The notes beneath the pieces were generated by a model. That model did not search any database, was not told the origin of the DNA, and worked only from the letters and a program-made list of their open reading frames with translations. 64,000 nt of DNA from Alicyclobacillus suci (GTDB taxonomy: Bacteria; Bacillota; Bacilli; Alicyclobacillales; Alicyclobacillaceae), in NCBI RefSeq assembly GCF_017329615.1, contig NZ_JAFMTW010000004.1, positions 82,332 to 146,331 on the forward strand. The letters run 5' to 3'. This document shows positions 26,567-35,409 of the stretch, piece after piece (position 1 is the first letter of the stretch; the number at the start of each line of letters is the position of its first letter). The position numbers were made by a program, and so were the translations under genes.

Positions 26567-26642
26567 GTTAGTCAATACTAACTATTGACGTTAGAATTAA
26601 CTAACAATATAATCGGGGGGGAAAAGTTGACTAAATTAGTCA
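26567..26642. promoter_or_regulatory. Three palindromic operators around the DoxX promoter
   Basis: GTTAGTCAATACTAAC (26567-26582) ends just before the -35. GTTAGAATTAACTAAC (26590-26605) fills the spacer. TGACTAAATTAGTCA (26628-26642) is a perfect palindrome downstream of the start. All share the TTAGT/ACTAA half-site, as expected for a dimeric MarR- or HxlR-type repressor. No such regulator gene is in the window. Confidence 0.65.
26585..26613 (+). promoter_or_regulatory. Promoter of the DoxX gene
   Basis: TTGACG (26585-26590) and a perfect TATAAT (26608-26613) with 17-bp spacing, about 50 bp before the DoxX start. Confidence 0.8.
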
Positions 26643-26664
26643 TATTCATGAAGGAGATGGAGCT

Positions 26665-27204
26665 ATGTTTACCACGTGGTTGAGATCAAGCAGATATGCG
26701 TCTGCTGTGTTAATGCTACTTCGGGTGTACCTTGGCTGGACTTTTCTTCATGCCGGTTGGGGAAAATTGACGGATGCCAAGTCGTTTAGCGCAGCGGGAT
26801 TTCTCATCCACAGTCTACAACATCCTGTTCTTGGCCCCGATAATCATCCAGCGTATCCGTGGTACAACGCATTTCTCCACGCCTTTGCCATCCCGCATGC
26901 GGATGTGTTCAACTTCTTGATTCCATGGGGTGAAGTGCTTGTAGGCGTGGGGCTTATCTTTGGCGTGTTGACGACGGCCGCTGCATTTTTCGCCATGTTG
27001 ATGAACTTCATGTACATGTTCGCAGGCAGCATTTCAACCAATCCCATGGACATTCTAATTGGCATGTTTATCATTGTCGGAGGCTCCAATTCAGGATTTT
27101 TCGGAGGCGACTATTGGCTGGTTCCCTATCTCCGCAAATTCACTGGACTCGTCCAAGCAGGACAGGCAAACCGCATAGAGACTGCGTCATCACCGCGCCT
27201 CTAA
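26665..27204 (+). CDS. DoxX-family membrane protein
   Basis: A 179-residue protein with four hydrophobic helices and the DoxX start RVYLGWTFLHAGWGKL. It carries GAAGGAGATGG before its ATG. Family members include quinone-oxidoreductase-associated subunits and CatD/MhqP-like proteins induced by catechol or quinone stress. The strong, operator-covered promoter implies tight induction, most likely by electrophile or thiol stress; this is inference from the family. Terminator at 27230-27259. Confidence 0.82.
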   Translation: MFTTWLRSSRYASAVLMLLRVYLGWTFLHAGWGKLTDAKSFSAAGFLIHSLQHPVLGPDNHPAYPWYNAFLHAFAIPHADVFNFLIPWGEVLVGVGLIFGVLTTAAAFFAMLMNFMYMFAGSISTNPMDILIGMFIIVGGSNSGFFGGDYWLVPYLRKFTGLVQAGQANRIETASSPRL

Positions 27205-27229
27205 CGCGAATCAAGCATCCTGTCCATCC

Positions 27230-27259
27230 GCAGGCGGCTCCTTGTCCACCTGCATTTTT
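27230..27259 (+). terminator. Terminator of the DoxX gene
   Basis: GCAGGCGG (27230-27237) pairs with CCACCTGC (27246-27253, one mismatch), followed by ATTTTTCT. From 27260 to 27688 nothing recognisable is present. Confidence 0.6.
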
Positions 27260-27688
27260 CTCTACATTACTGTATCCCAACTGTATCCCACATCCACTCA
27301 ACAAATCACTTCAACAGATAATGACTTCGCTGGGCACCGCTTCGATTTAGGGCGTGCCCTTTCATCTTGGACATTTACGTACCTCGCGTAAAAAGACTTT
27401 CCCACCTTCGGTAATGCTCAGAAATTCCTAGTAGCATCGTGCCGCTGTGGATTGTACAATGGCGTCGCAATCAATTGCTAACCAATCTGACCTCTAAATG
27501 CGATCGTCCGATTTGTTTGCAGCCCATTGTGCAAATACAATACAGACAGATAGTTTGATACAGTAAAAAATAGGCTTTCAAAGCTAGAAAAAGCCCATAT
27601 ACTTAAAGCACGCAGAGTCCTGTCGAAATTTGCTGAAACATGTCTATTATCAATCCTATCCATCAGTTAGGAAGTTGAGGTTAACCAC

Positions 27689-29743
27689 GTGATCCAGTTT
27701 GACTACACCATCGAAACCCTTTTGAATACATTACCTGATTTCATTGCCTTTAAAGATGGCGAGGGTCGCTGGATCCTAGCCAATCCCGTCGCGCTAGAAG
27801 TATTCCATCTCACCAATGTGGACTACGTGGGCAAGCGCGATAGCGAACTGGGCACCCATGTTCCGTTCATGATGGAGGCATTGAGACATTGTGAAGCCAC
27901 CGATGAAGAAGTATGGCGGCAAGGCGAGACGGTGCGTGGCAAAGAAACGATTCCACAACCCGATGGACGTGTACGAATTTTCGATACGATAAAAATCCCG
28001 ACGTTCTACCCAGACGGCCGGCGCAAAGTTCTAATTGTTGTCGGCCGTGATATCACCGATTTTGTGCACAATCGCAAAGATTTGGAGGAAAGCCGCCAAC
28101 GTTACCAATCGCTATATCACAACAACCCGAATCCCACGTTCTCCGTGGATTTATCCGGGAGAATTACCACGGTGAACGCGAAAATGGAAACGCTGTTAGG
28201 GTACACGGCAAACGAGCTTGTTGGACGACCAACCTCATTTTTTGTCAGCGACGAAGACGTGTCGCGCTGTGAGGAGTTTTTTCGCGAAACGCTACTCGGA
28301 AATCGCCATGTGATTGAGATTGGCGTCGTCACGAAGAGCGGCAGACAGATTCAACTCGAAATCCACGGCGTCCCCATGATTGTGGACGGCGAGGTCGTTG
28401 GCATTTACGGCGTGGCACAGGACGTGTCGGACCGTACGCGCGCGGAGCAGATTATCTACCACCTCGCGTTTTACGATCCGCTCACCGGCCTCGCCAACCG
28501 CGCCATGCTGACGAACCGGATTAGCGACGCGATTGCCGATCTCGGCGCAGGACATGCACTCGCAGTGTTGTTCATCGACCTAGATCACTTCAAATCACTA
28601 AACGACACGCGCGGTCACTCCATGGGTGACTTGCTGCTCAAACGAGTCGCCCAGCGCCTGCAAGCGTGTGTGCCCGCGAGTGGTACCATTTGCCGGCTCG
28701 GCGGCGACGAATTTATCGTCCTGTTACCGCGACTAAAAGAGGCATGCGAAGCCGTCACCGTGGCCAAGCGCATTCTGGATACCTTTTCGGAACCATGGGA
28801 TTTAGGGGGAGAATGTGTCTACATCACGGGCAGTATTGGCATTGCGATGGGAACGGACAATACCGTCGATGCAGAACAGCTCATCCGCAATGCGGACATG
28901 GCGATGTACGACGCAAAAGATAAGGGTAAAAACACGTATCGCTTATTTGACGCAAGTCTAAGCGATAAATTGCAGCGCAAAGTCAAACTGGAAACCGCAT
29001 TGCGGCAAGCCCTGGCGCAGGATATGTTCACGGTTTGTTACCAGCCGCAATTTGACATGGCGACGCGCCGCATCATTGGCGCTGAGGCCCTGCTTCGCTG
29101 GAATCATCCGCAGGGCATCTATCCGACCCATGAATTGATTCAGGTGGCAGAAGAAACGGGATTAATTGTGCCCATTGGCTTATGGGTACTGCGCACCGTC
29201 TGTCGTCAAGCAAAGCAGTGGCGGGAGGCCGGACATCATCCACTGCGAATCTATGTCAATGTCTCCCCTCGACAATTTATCGATAACCGATTTGTTCATC
29301 ACGTAAAACGAATTCTTGCCGAGACAGACATGGATGGACACGCGCTGGGCCTTGAAATCACGGAGGGTGTAATTATGCGAGACGTACATTACGCGCAAGA
29401 GACGCTCCAGGCACTGCGGGACATGGGCATGAAAATTGACATCGATGATTTCGGAACAGGCTACTCGTCCCTCGCGTACCTCAAGCGGTTCCCAATTGAC
29501 CGAATTAAAATCGACCAGTCCTTCATTCGCGATGTCACAAATAACGAAGCCGATTTAGCGATTGTCAAAACCATCATCTCACTCGCCCATAACTTTCAAA
29601 TCCCGGCGATTGCCGAGGGGGTAGAGACAGCGACGCAATTTCAACTTCTAAAACAACACGGCTGTGACGAAGCACAAGGCTATTTTCTTGGCCGTCCCGC
29701 GAACAGCAACGACTTCAACACCCATTTAGGGACGGCACACTAA
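27689..29743 (+). CDS. PAS-PAS-GGDEF-EAL c-di-GMP turnover protein
   Basis: A 684-residue cytosolic protein. PAS domains at about 8-128 and 135-253 precede a GGDEF domain with intact GGDEF at 338-342 and an EAL domain with EALLRW at 466-471. EITEG, DDFGTGYSSL, KIDQSFI, AEGVET and QGYFLGRP are all present in the EAL domain, so phosphodiesterase activity is likely. No RxxD inhibitory site lies upstream of GGDEF, so product inhibition is not expected. Which activity dominates cannot be read. c-di-GMP often controls type IV pili, and an MshEN-type PilB is encoded in this window. GTG start; single gene. Confidence 0.93.
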   Translation: MIQFDYTIETLLNTLPDFIAFKDGEGRWILANPVALEVFHLTNVDYVGKRDSELGTHVPFMMEALRHCEATDEEVWRQGETVRGKETIPQPDGRVRIFDTIKIPTFYPDGRRKVLIVVGRDITDFVHNRKDLEESRQRYQSLYHNNPNPTFSVDLSGRITTVNAKMETLLGYTANELVGRPTSFFVSDEDVSRCEEFFRETLLGNRHVIEIGVVTKSGRQIQLEIHGVPMIVDGEVVGIYGVAQDVSDRTRAEQIIYHLAFYDPLTGLANRAMLTNRISDAIADLGAGHALAVLFIDLDHFKSLNDTRGHSMGDLLLKRVAQRLQACVPASGTICRLGGDEFIVLLPRLKEACEAVTVAKRILDTFSEPWDLGGECVYITGSIGIAMGTDNTVDAEQLIRNADMAMYDAKDKGKNTYRLFDASLSDKLQRKVKLETALRQALAQDMFTVCYQPQFDMATRRIIGAEALLRWNHPQGIYPTHELIQVAEETGLIVPIGLWVLRTVCRQAKQWREAGHHPLRIYVNVSPRQFIDNRFVHHVKRILAETDMDGHALGLEITEGVIMRDVHYAQETLQALRDMGMKIDIDDFGTGYSSLAYLKRFPIDRIKIDQSFIRDVTNNEADLAIVKTIISLAHNFQIPAIAEGVETATQFQLLKQHGCDEAQGYFLGRPANSNDFNTHLGTAH

Positions 29744-29855
29744 GAAGGCGCGCCTGAAACCCGAAGCGCCAAACGACATCAATCACCCGCGGAACCGATG
29801 CCGTTGCCCGCCGAAACCTTGGCGGCCAACGGCAGGCGACGACAACAATCCGGTA

Positions 29856-30746
29856 TCATTCCTTTGAAGCATTCCGCTGGCTGAACAATCTCCGAAACGC
29901 GACAGGAATGGCCGTCTCAAACGTCAATATCTCCCCTGTCACCGGATGGCGAAATGTAAGCAGTCGCGCATGCAGCCCTAGGCGACCCATCGGGTTTTGT
30001 CGAGATCCATAACGCCTATCCCCAACCACCGGATGACCGATACTTTGCATATGCACGCGAATCTGATTCTTTCTCCCCGTCTCCAAATGCAACTCCAGCA
30101 ACGAAAAGGTGCCGTTCGTCTCTAATCGCTTGAAACTGGTGACCGCCTTGACACCGTCTCCCGGGCGACTGACAAACATGGTCTTTGTGCCACTCTCTTT
30201 TAACCACGTCTCAATCGTGCCCTCTGATTTCGCCACTTCCCCCTCAACCACCGCCACATACGTGCGATTGAGCACACTATCTCGCCAGGAGTTCTGTAGC
30301 GCCTGCTGAACAGATTCGCGCTTCGCGAACATCATCACACCCGAGGTCTCCCTGTCCAGCCGATGCACAATGAAAATGCGGTTGTCCTTCGACGCCGCCC
30401 GAACATGATTGGTCAAAATGCGGTACGCGGTGCGCTCGTGTTCCTGATCTGTAGCGATAGACAACAACCCTGGCGGCTTGTCGATAACCAACAAGTGCTC
30501 ATCCTCAAACAATATACGAATACCGTGCAGCACCTCGCCCATGCCTGACGCCGTTCCCAACACCTTAACCGTCTGCTGCGGTTCCAGCTTGTGATCATGA
30601 CGCGTAATGATTCTGCCGTCAACCATCACTTGCCCACGCGTCAACATCATTTTGACTTTATTCCGACCTTTGTTTGAGAACTGTTCCAATAAAAAAGGAA
30701 GGAGATCTTGCGGTTTTGAAACCGTCATTGTGATTTCCTTTGCCAT
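29856..30746 (-). CDS. RluA-family pseudouridine synthase
   Basis: A 296-residue enzyme that isomerises uridine in rRNA or tRNA. An S4-like N-terminal RNA-binding segment (NKVKMMLTRGQVMVDGRII) is followed by the catalytic domain with IVHRLDRETSGVMMFAK, whose Asp is the nucleophile, and the ETGRKNQIRVHM motif. ATG 30746 has GGAGG 8 bases upstream; the open frame upstream lacks a ribosome site. The target uridine is unknown. Confidence 0.92.
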   Translation of the reverse strand: MAKEITMTVSKPQDLLPFLLEQFSNKGRNKVKMMLTRGQVMVDGRIITRHDHKLEPQQTVKVLGTASGMGEVLHGIRILFEDEHLLVIDKPPGLLSIATDQEHERTAYRILTNHVRAASKDNRIFIVHRLDRETSGVMMFAKRESVQQALQNSWRDSVLNRTYVAVVEGEVAKSEGTIETWLKESGTKTMFVSRPGDGVKAVTSFKRLETNGTFSLLELHLETGRKNQIRVHMQSIGHPVVGDRRYGSRQNPMGRLGLHARLLTFRHPVTGEILTFETAIPVAFRRLFSQRNASKE

Positions 30747-30940
30747 GTCTTTACCTCCGCCCTGTCGACAACCGCGCACAGCCTGGATACAGAGACACGA
30801 ATTGATTGTGGTGTTGTCCGTACTCTCCTTAGCGTTTGCACTCTGCCGTACTTCGATTCTAAGCGAAACACGGGAACCACCGCATTGCAACCAATTCCTA
30901 TGAATCCACACAAAAATGTTTTGTTCTCCACCATCATACC

Positions 30941-30954
30941 GTATACTGTATACA
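30941..30954. promoter_or_regulatory. GTATAC-type palindrome, GntR operator candidate
   Basis: GTATACTGTATACA includes two inverted GTATAC half-sites around one base. TGTATACA recurs at 32972-32979 upstream of the GntR gene. Confidence 0.5.
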
Positions 30955-30991
30955 TGATACGATATTCAGAATAATCGTGGAGGCGGTTGAA

Positions 30992-31747
30992 TTGGCAAAA
31001 AATTATCGAATTGGCCTCATTGTTCCGAGTTCTAACACAACCATGGAAACAGAGATTCCTGCGATGCTGGGATGGCGGATGCAGCATATGCCGGAAGAGA
31101 CTTTCACCTTTCACTCCAGCCGGATGCGCATGATGCACGTCACGCCTGAACAACTAAAGGCCATGGACACGGAGAGTGACCGCTGCGCAGTTGAATTATC
31201 CGACGCCCGCTGCGACGTGTTGGCATACGCGTGTTTAGTCGCGATTATGTGCCAGGGGCCGGGCTATCACCAATCGTCAGAACGCCGGCTTTCCCACATC
31301 GCTCACGAAAACGGTGGAACGAAAAACGTAATCAGCAGCGCGGGCGCCCTCATCGACGGCATTCACACCCTAGGTGCAAAAAAAGTTGCGCTCATCGCGC
31401 CTTATATGAAACCGCTGACAAAGACAGTTATTGACTATATCGAAGCGGAAGATATCGAGGTGACGGACTCGATTAGTTTGGAAATTCCCGATAATCTTGA
31501 GGTTGGCCGACAAAATCCATTAAACTTAATCAATATCGTCAATCAACTCAATTACAGCCAGGCCGATGCTGTCGTATTATCGGCGTGTGTGCAAATGCCA
31601 TCTCTGCAGGCGATTCAAAAGGTAGAAGATAAGATTGGCCTACCCGTCCTATCTGCGGCGACCTCCACCGTCTATCAAATCCTCAAGGGGTTGCAATTAA
31701 AGCCATATGTCCCGAACGCCGGCCGCTTACTAGCAGGCGCCTACTAA
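30992..31747 (+). CDS. Maleate isomerase / Asp-Glu racemase-like enzyme
   Basis: A 251-residue protein of the maleate cis-trans isomerase and arylmalonate decarboxylase branch. GLIVPSSNTTMETEIP is the substrate-carboxylate binding loop, and Cys81 (AYACLVAIM) and Cys199 (LSACVQMPS) are the expected catalytic pair. TTG 30992 has GGAGG 8 bases upstream. It is the first gene of a group under a shared palindrome with a GntR regulator. Maleate, an aryl malonate or another short diacid may be the substrate; nicotinate degradation genes are not nearby. Confidence 0.8.
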   Translation: MAKNYRIGLIVPSSNTTMETEIPAMLGWRMQHMPEETFTFHSSRMRMMHVTPEQLKAMDTESDRCAVELSDARCDVLAYACLVAIMCQGPGYHQSSERRLSHIAHENGGTKNVISSAGALIDGIHTLGAKKVALIAPYMKPLTKTVIDYIEAEDIEVTDSISLEIPDNLEVGRQNPLNLINIVNQLNYSQADAVVLSACVQMPSLQAIQKVEDKIGLPVLSAATSTVYQILKGLQLKPYVPNAGRLLAGAY

Positions 31748-31788
31748 GTTGCGTCAGCTTTTTGATTGGAGTATTTAAGTCTTGTGGT

Positions 31789-31821
31789 GGAAAGAGGCTA
31801 AGCTCTCCTCTTTCCATTTTT
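31789..31821 (+). terminator. Terminator of the isomerase gene
   Basis: A perfect 9-bp stem GGAAAGAGG/CCTCTTTCC (31789-31797, 31807-31815) followed by ATTTTT. The region to 32002 holds no other gene. Confidence 0.75.
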
Positions 31822-32002
31822 CGATCCCGTTCGATTCCAACGAGTTCCGATGTACAAGGTAGACTTCATACTCCGACGAGTCAAAATTGTAATAAGCGTA
31901 GCCCACTTGGTGAAATCTTTCCTATCCTTGTCATACGTCATTCGCGCCAATTTCCTGAAAAAAGATTATTATTCTTTTATTTCCATTCACCCCGTCACCA
32001 AC

Positions 32003-32302
32003 TTAAATTACCGTCGTTCGAATGCGAGTTTTAATCCAAAACCAAACAATTGCCAGGCCAGTATAAATCACACCCATCATAAAAAGCTGTTCCATTGTAT
32101 TTACCCCTGGCTCCACGAACTGCGGGAGGAAGGTCAGAAAGAACACAGCGACCTTTGGATTAAGCGCATTGGATAAAAGACCTATTGTTGTTTTGGTGAT
32201 TAGTGCTGTATCTACGCCTGGAGAGGTAATCACCACAATGGTCAAAATCAAAAATGGAAAAAATGGTGCGTGAGTAAACACCCCTCCCCTATGTCCACTC
32301 AT
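32003..32302 (-). pseudogene. LysE/RhtB-type exporter remnant with internal deletion
   Basis: Only 99 codons remain of a family whose members have about 205 residues. The N-terminal helix with TSPGVDTALITKTTIG, the family PGPD region, runs directly into LLSNALNPKVAVFFLTFLPQFV, which normally lies about 100 residues later. The C-terminal helix is also cut short. Its ATG overlaps the GntR stop. A very short folded form cannot be excluded, but a transport function is unlikely. Confidence 0.75.
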
Positions 32303-32937
32303 TATAAACGACTATCATCGGGTAAGTTATCTAGAAAGTTCTGCAGGTTCTGCTGGAGATGCGCTTGCATCAACTGCTCTGCCGCTTCGCCGTCTCCACG
32401 AAGAATCGCCTCATAGATTTCATGGTGTTCGTGTGGCAGCTCTGCGCGGTTCTTTACAATATCTTTGCGACACAGCAAAATGATGCTCTGCATGCGGTCG
32501 ATAAGTTGGGTGATTTGGTCATTGCCGCAGGATCGGACAATAGTATTGTGAAACAACGTATTCGTTTTCATCACGGTCTCAAAGTCAGCTGTGTGTGACG
32601 ACTCAGTCAACGTGCGCAAAAAATCCTTGTCCTGTTGACTCATCTGAGTGGCGGCCACTTTTGCTGCGTGTCCCTCTAAAAGGATGCGAATTTCGTAACT
32701 GTCCTTAATTTCCTTTGGCGTGAATTGCACCACAGATTTATTTCGCAGCAATCCCTCGTGTTCAAGGCGGATAATCGCTTCCCGAATTGGCGTCCGGCTA
32801 ATGTTGAGTTCCGCTGCCAAACGTTCTTCGGATAACTTTATACCAGGCGGTAAATCGCCCTCGATAATCTGCTTAAATAAATAGTCATACACCTGCTGGT
32901 ATGCGGGTTGTGGTTTTTGGATTTCCATTAGCCCCAT
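32302..32937 (-). CDS. GntR-family regulator, FadR/FCD subgroup
   Basis: A 211-residue repressor. An N-terminal winged helix (about 12-75, with KLSEERLAAELNISRTPIREAIIRLEHEGLL) is followed by a helical FCD effector domain (about 82-205) with Asp and His residues (TLFHNTIV, HHEIYEAIL) that usually coordinate a metal for carboxylate ligands. It is divergent from the MetE-like gene. TGTATACA palindromes lie before it, before the MetE-like gene and before the maleate-isomerase-like gene, so it probably controls all three. The ligand is unknown; a small organic acid would fit. Confidence 0.9.
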   Translation of the reverse strand: MGLMEIQKPQPAYQQVYDYLFKQIIEGDLPPGIKLSEERLAAELNISRTPIREAIIRLEHEGLLRNKSVVQFTPKEIKDSYEIRILLEGHAAKVAATQMSQQDKDFLRTLTESSHTADFETVMKTNTLFHNTIVRSCGNDQITQLIDRMQSIILLCRKDIVKNRAELPHEHHEIYEAILRGDGEAAEQLMQAHLQQNLQNFLDNLPDDSRL

Positions 32938-32948
32938 CCTTGCTCGTT

Positions 32949-32980
32949 GTATTCAGTATGACGTCGAATCTTGTATACAA
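32949..32980. promoter_or_regulatory. GntR operator candidates in the divergent promoter region
   Basis: TTGTATACAA (32971-32980) is a perfect palindrome. On the minus strand CATACTGAATAC near 32962-32949 resembles GTATACTGTATAC at 30941. Confidence 0.5.
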
Positions 32981-33020
32981 TATCCAGTGCGCATCTATCG
33001 TATCAGAAAAATAAACCCTA

Positions 33021-33048
33021 TTGTCACAAAATTATTTCATAGTATTCT
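33021..33048 (+). promoter_or_regulatory. Promoter of the MetE-like gene
   Basis: TTGTCA (33021-33026) and TATTCT (33043-33048) with 16-bp spacing, 40 bp downstream of the TTGTATACAA palindrome. Confidence 0.5.
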
Positions 33049-33097
33049 TATTGACAAACCATCTGACAAGATGATCCATGAAAAGCGAGGGATTCAA

Positions 33098-34213
33098 TTG
33101 ACACAAAATCAGCAATCGCGTCGTGCTACGCCGCCATTTCGGGCAGATCAAGTAGGCAGCCTACTTCGCCCGGAGCGCGTTAAATTGGCTCGACAACAGA
33201 GAGCAGCAGGGAAAATCAGTGCTGATCAATTAAGAGACGTGGAAAATGAAGAAATCCGCCGCATTGTGGACAAACAAAAAGCCATCGGGCTCCAGGCCGT
33301 AACCGACGGTGAACTGCGGAGGGCGTGGTGGCACTTCGACTTCCTCGAAAATTTGGTTGGTGTACAAAGTTATGAAGCGGATGGCGGTATCCAATTTCAC
33401 CAGCAGCAAACAAAATCTCACTCCGTAAAGGTCATCAGCAAACTGGGCTTTGGCGACCACCCGATGTTGGCGGACTTCCGGTTTCTTCACAGTGTCGCGG
33501 GCGCGCACGTCGCGAAAATGACCATTCCAAGCCCCAGCATGCTTCATTTCCGCGGTGAAATCGACAAACAGGTCTACCCGGACGAAGCGATGTTCTTTCA
33601 CGATCTCGCCGAAACCTACAAACAAGCCATCCACTCCTTCTACGACGCAGGTTGCCGCTATCTGCAACTGGATGATACGTCGTGGGCCTATTTCTGTTCG
33701 GAGGAGCAAAAGGCGCAAATGCAGGCGCGCGGGTTGAATCCGGAAGCGCTCACGAAGTGGTATGCAAAGACGATTAATCAGGCCATTGCTGGTCGTCCGT
33801 CGGACATGACCATCACCATGCACATCTGCCGGGGCAACTTCCGCTCGACGTGGATTTCCTCTGGCGGATACGAACCTGTGGCGGAAATTCTCTTTTCTGG
33901 CTTACATGTCGATGGGTTCTTCCTCGAGTACGACAGTGACAGGGCTGGTGGATTCGAGCCGTTGCGCTTTGTCAACCGCAAGGACCTACAAATTGTCCTT
34001 GGACTGATTACCTCGAAAACGGGTGAACTGGAAGACCGCGACGGAATTGTACGCCGCATTGAAGAGGCGTCGCGGTACGTTGATTTAGCCCAATTGAATC
34101 TCAGTCCACAGTGCGGCTTTGCGTCGACAGAGGAAGGCAATTTGCTTACAGAGGATGAACAGTGGGCGAAATTGCGTCATGTCGTCGAGATTGCCAACGA
34201 AGTTTGGAAGTGA
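33098..34213 (+). CDS. MetE C-terminal-like zinc methyltransferase (YxjG/YxjH type)
   Basis: A 371-residue single-domain relative of the catalytic half of cobalamin-independent methionine synthase. Zinc ligands are the His and Cys of HICRGN, the Glu of LEYDSDR and the Cys of LSPQCGF, in family order. RADQVGSLLRP opens the barrel. TTG 33098 has GCGAGGGA just upstream; the frame before it is non-coding. Such short forms lack the folate-binding N-terminal domain and may use other methyl donors such as S-methyl compounds or methylated corrinoids. I do not assign a substrate. Confidence 0.87.
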   Translation: MTQNQQSRRATPPFRADQVGSLLRPERVKLARQQRAAGKISADQLRDVENEEIRRIVDKQKAIGLQAVTDGELRRAWWHFDFLENLVGVQSYEADGGIQFHQQQTKSHSVKVISKLGFGDHPMLADFRFLHSVAGAHVAKMTIPSPSMLHFRGEIDKQVYPDEAMFFHDLAETYKQAIHSFYDAGCRYLQLDDTSWAYFCSEEQKAQMQARGLNPEALTKWYAKTINQAIAGRPSDMTITMHICRGNFRSTWISSGGYEPVAEILFSGLHVDGFFLEYDSDRAGGFEPLRFVNRKDLQIVLGLITSKTGELEDRDGIVRRIEEASRYVDLAQLNLSPQCGFASTEEGNLLTEDEQWAKLRHVVEIANEVWK

Positions 34214-34285
34214 CTTTTGCAGTGCAAAAGTCAATGAATAACCTCGACACGTAGGTTCACCTCTTCATCCTGCCACGCCAAGGAA

Positions 34286-34328
34286 CGCCCCGCACCAACG
34301 TGCGGGGCGCCTTTGCGTCTTTTTTTTC
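34286..34328 (+). terminator. Terminator of the MetE-like gene
   Basis: A perfect 10-bp G+C stem (34286-34295 with 34300-34309), four-base loop, then a T-rich run. Confidence 0.8.
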
Positions 34329-34368
34329 CTGTCACTCCAATGGCGCAAGGGTACACTCGCTCGTGTCA

Positions 34369-35274
34369 CTACCTTAACCACGCCGACAAATCCCAATGGG
34401 TCAGTCGTTCGAGCTGGACAATGTCCTTTTTGAAGTAATTTTGAAGTTCATGTCGTAAAGAAGCGTCAACTGCGATTTTTGACAAATTTTTCTGCCGAAC
34501 AGCCTGGGCCATTCGCTGCCGCAACGCCATTGGCAATAAGGGCTTGATAGCGGCCTTCACGGGGTTGTTTTTAGTGAGAAACGTGTGGAGTCGGCGACTT
34601 TTTGGAATACCCGAGGCGTTCGGACGAATGCTGGTATCTGGCTCAAACGTGGTATCGATACCTAAAAAATCGAATACGCGTCGACAGACTGCGACTGTGT
34701 GCCGATTGAGATCCTCATAGCGGAGAAATAACATCTGTTCCCTGGGAAACACATCGAGATACGGTTGCAGCTGTTTGAAATAGAAACCACGCCGTGTATA
34801 ATGCCACATCGGCGCCCAGTGCTTCGCAATCCGCTCTTCTTCTGCTGCAATGGCATCCGCGAAATTGGCCAATGGCTCGCGCTCGTCGCGGCGCAAATGT
34901 AGGTAGGCTGAGTGGGCGCGCTCGACCGGATCGCGCAAGATAACAATCAGTTTCACGTTCGGAATGAGGTCGTGAATGCGCCTGGCGGCATCGGCCGTGT
35001 ACAGATACATGGGTGAAGCCTCACCGACGGCTTTACAGCCGTCTGCCTCATCAAAGAGCGCTTGATAATCGGCAAATCGAGTAATACTGCTGCGATTTGT
35101 CCGATCATCACCCGGTCCTTGAAAACGAACTTCCTGATTCGCCAAGGCAAAGTAATTCGGTTCTTTGATACTCGGCATAAAGACTTCTGGGTGTTGTGAC
35201 AAATACCGATACAGCGCCGTCGTTCCTGCTTTGGCGGCACCGATAACCAAAAAATTCGGAAGCAACTTGAACAC
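34369..35274 (-). CDS. Sulfotransferase family protein
   Basis: A 301-residue PAPS-dependent sulfotransferase fold. LPNFLVIGAAKAGTTALYRYLSQHPEV (residues 6-32) is the 5'-phosphosulfate loop with Lys15, and VILRDPVERAHSAYLH the 3'-phosphate site. This is the heparan-sulfate/stf0-like group, uncommon in Bacilli. Likely acceptors are cell-surface carbohydrates or lipids. The gene stands alone. Confidence 0.85.
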   Translation of the reverse strand: MFKLLPNFLVIGAAKAGTTALYRYLSQHPEVFMPSIKEPNYFALANQEVRFQGPGDDRTNRSSITRFADYQALFDEADGCKAVGEASPMYLYTADAARRIHDLIPNVKLIVILRDPVERAHSAYLHLRRDEREPLANFADAIAAEEERIAKHWAPMWHYTRRGFYFKQLQPYLDVFPREQMLFLRYEDLNRHTVAVCRRVFDFLGIDTTFEPDTSIRPNASGIPKSRRLHTFLTKNNPVKAAIKPLLPMALRQRMAQAVRQKNLSKIAVDASLRHELQNYFKKDIVQLERLTHWDLSAWLR

Positions 35275-35409
35275 TCCTATCTACTAACCTAACTTTCATC
35301 ATATCACTTGGATGTTTAAATTCCCTTGAAGCCAGACGTATCCCCCCATCTTTTAAACTTCATCCCGACGTCCTTCCATGCTAAAATACACGCAGGAGAT
35401 GATGACTTA

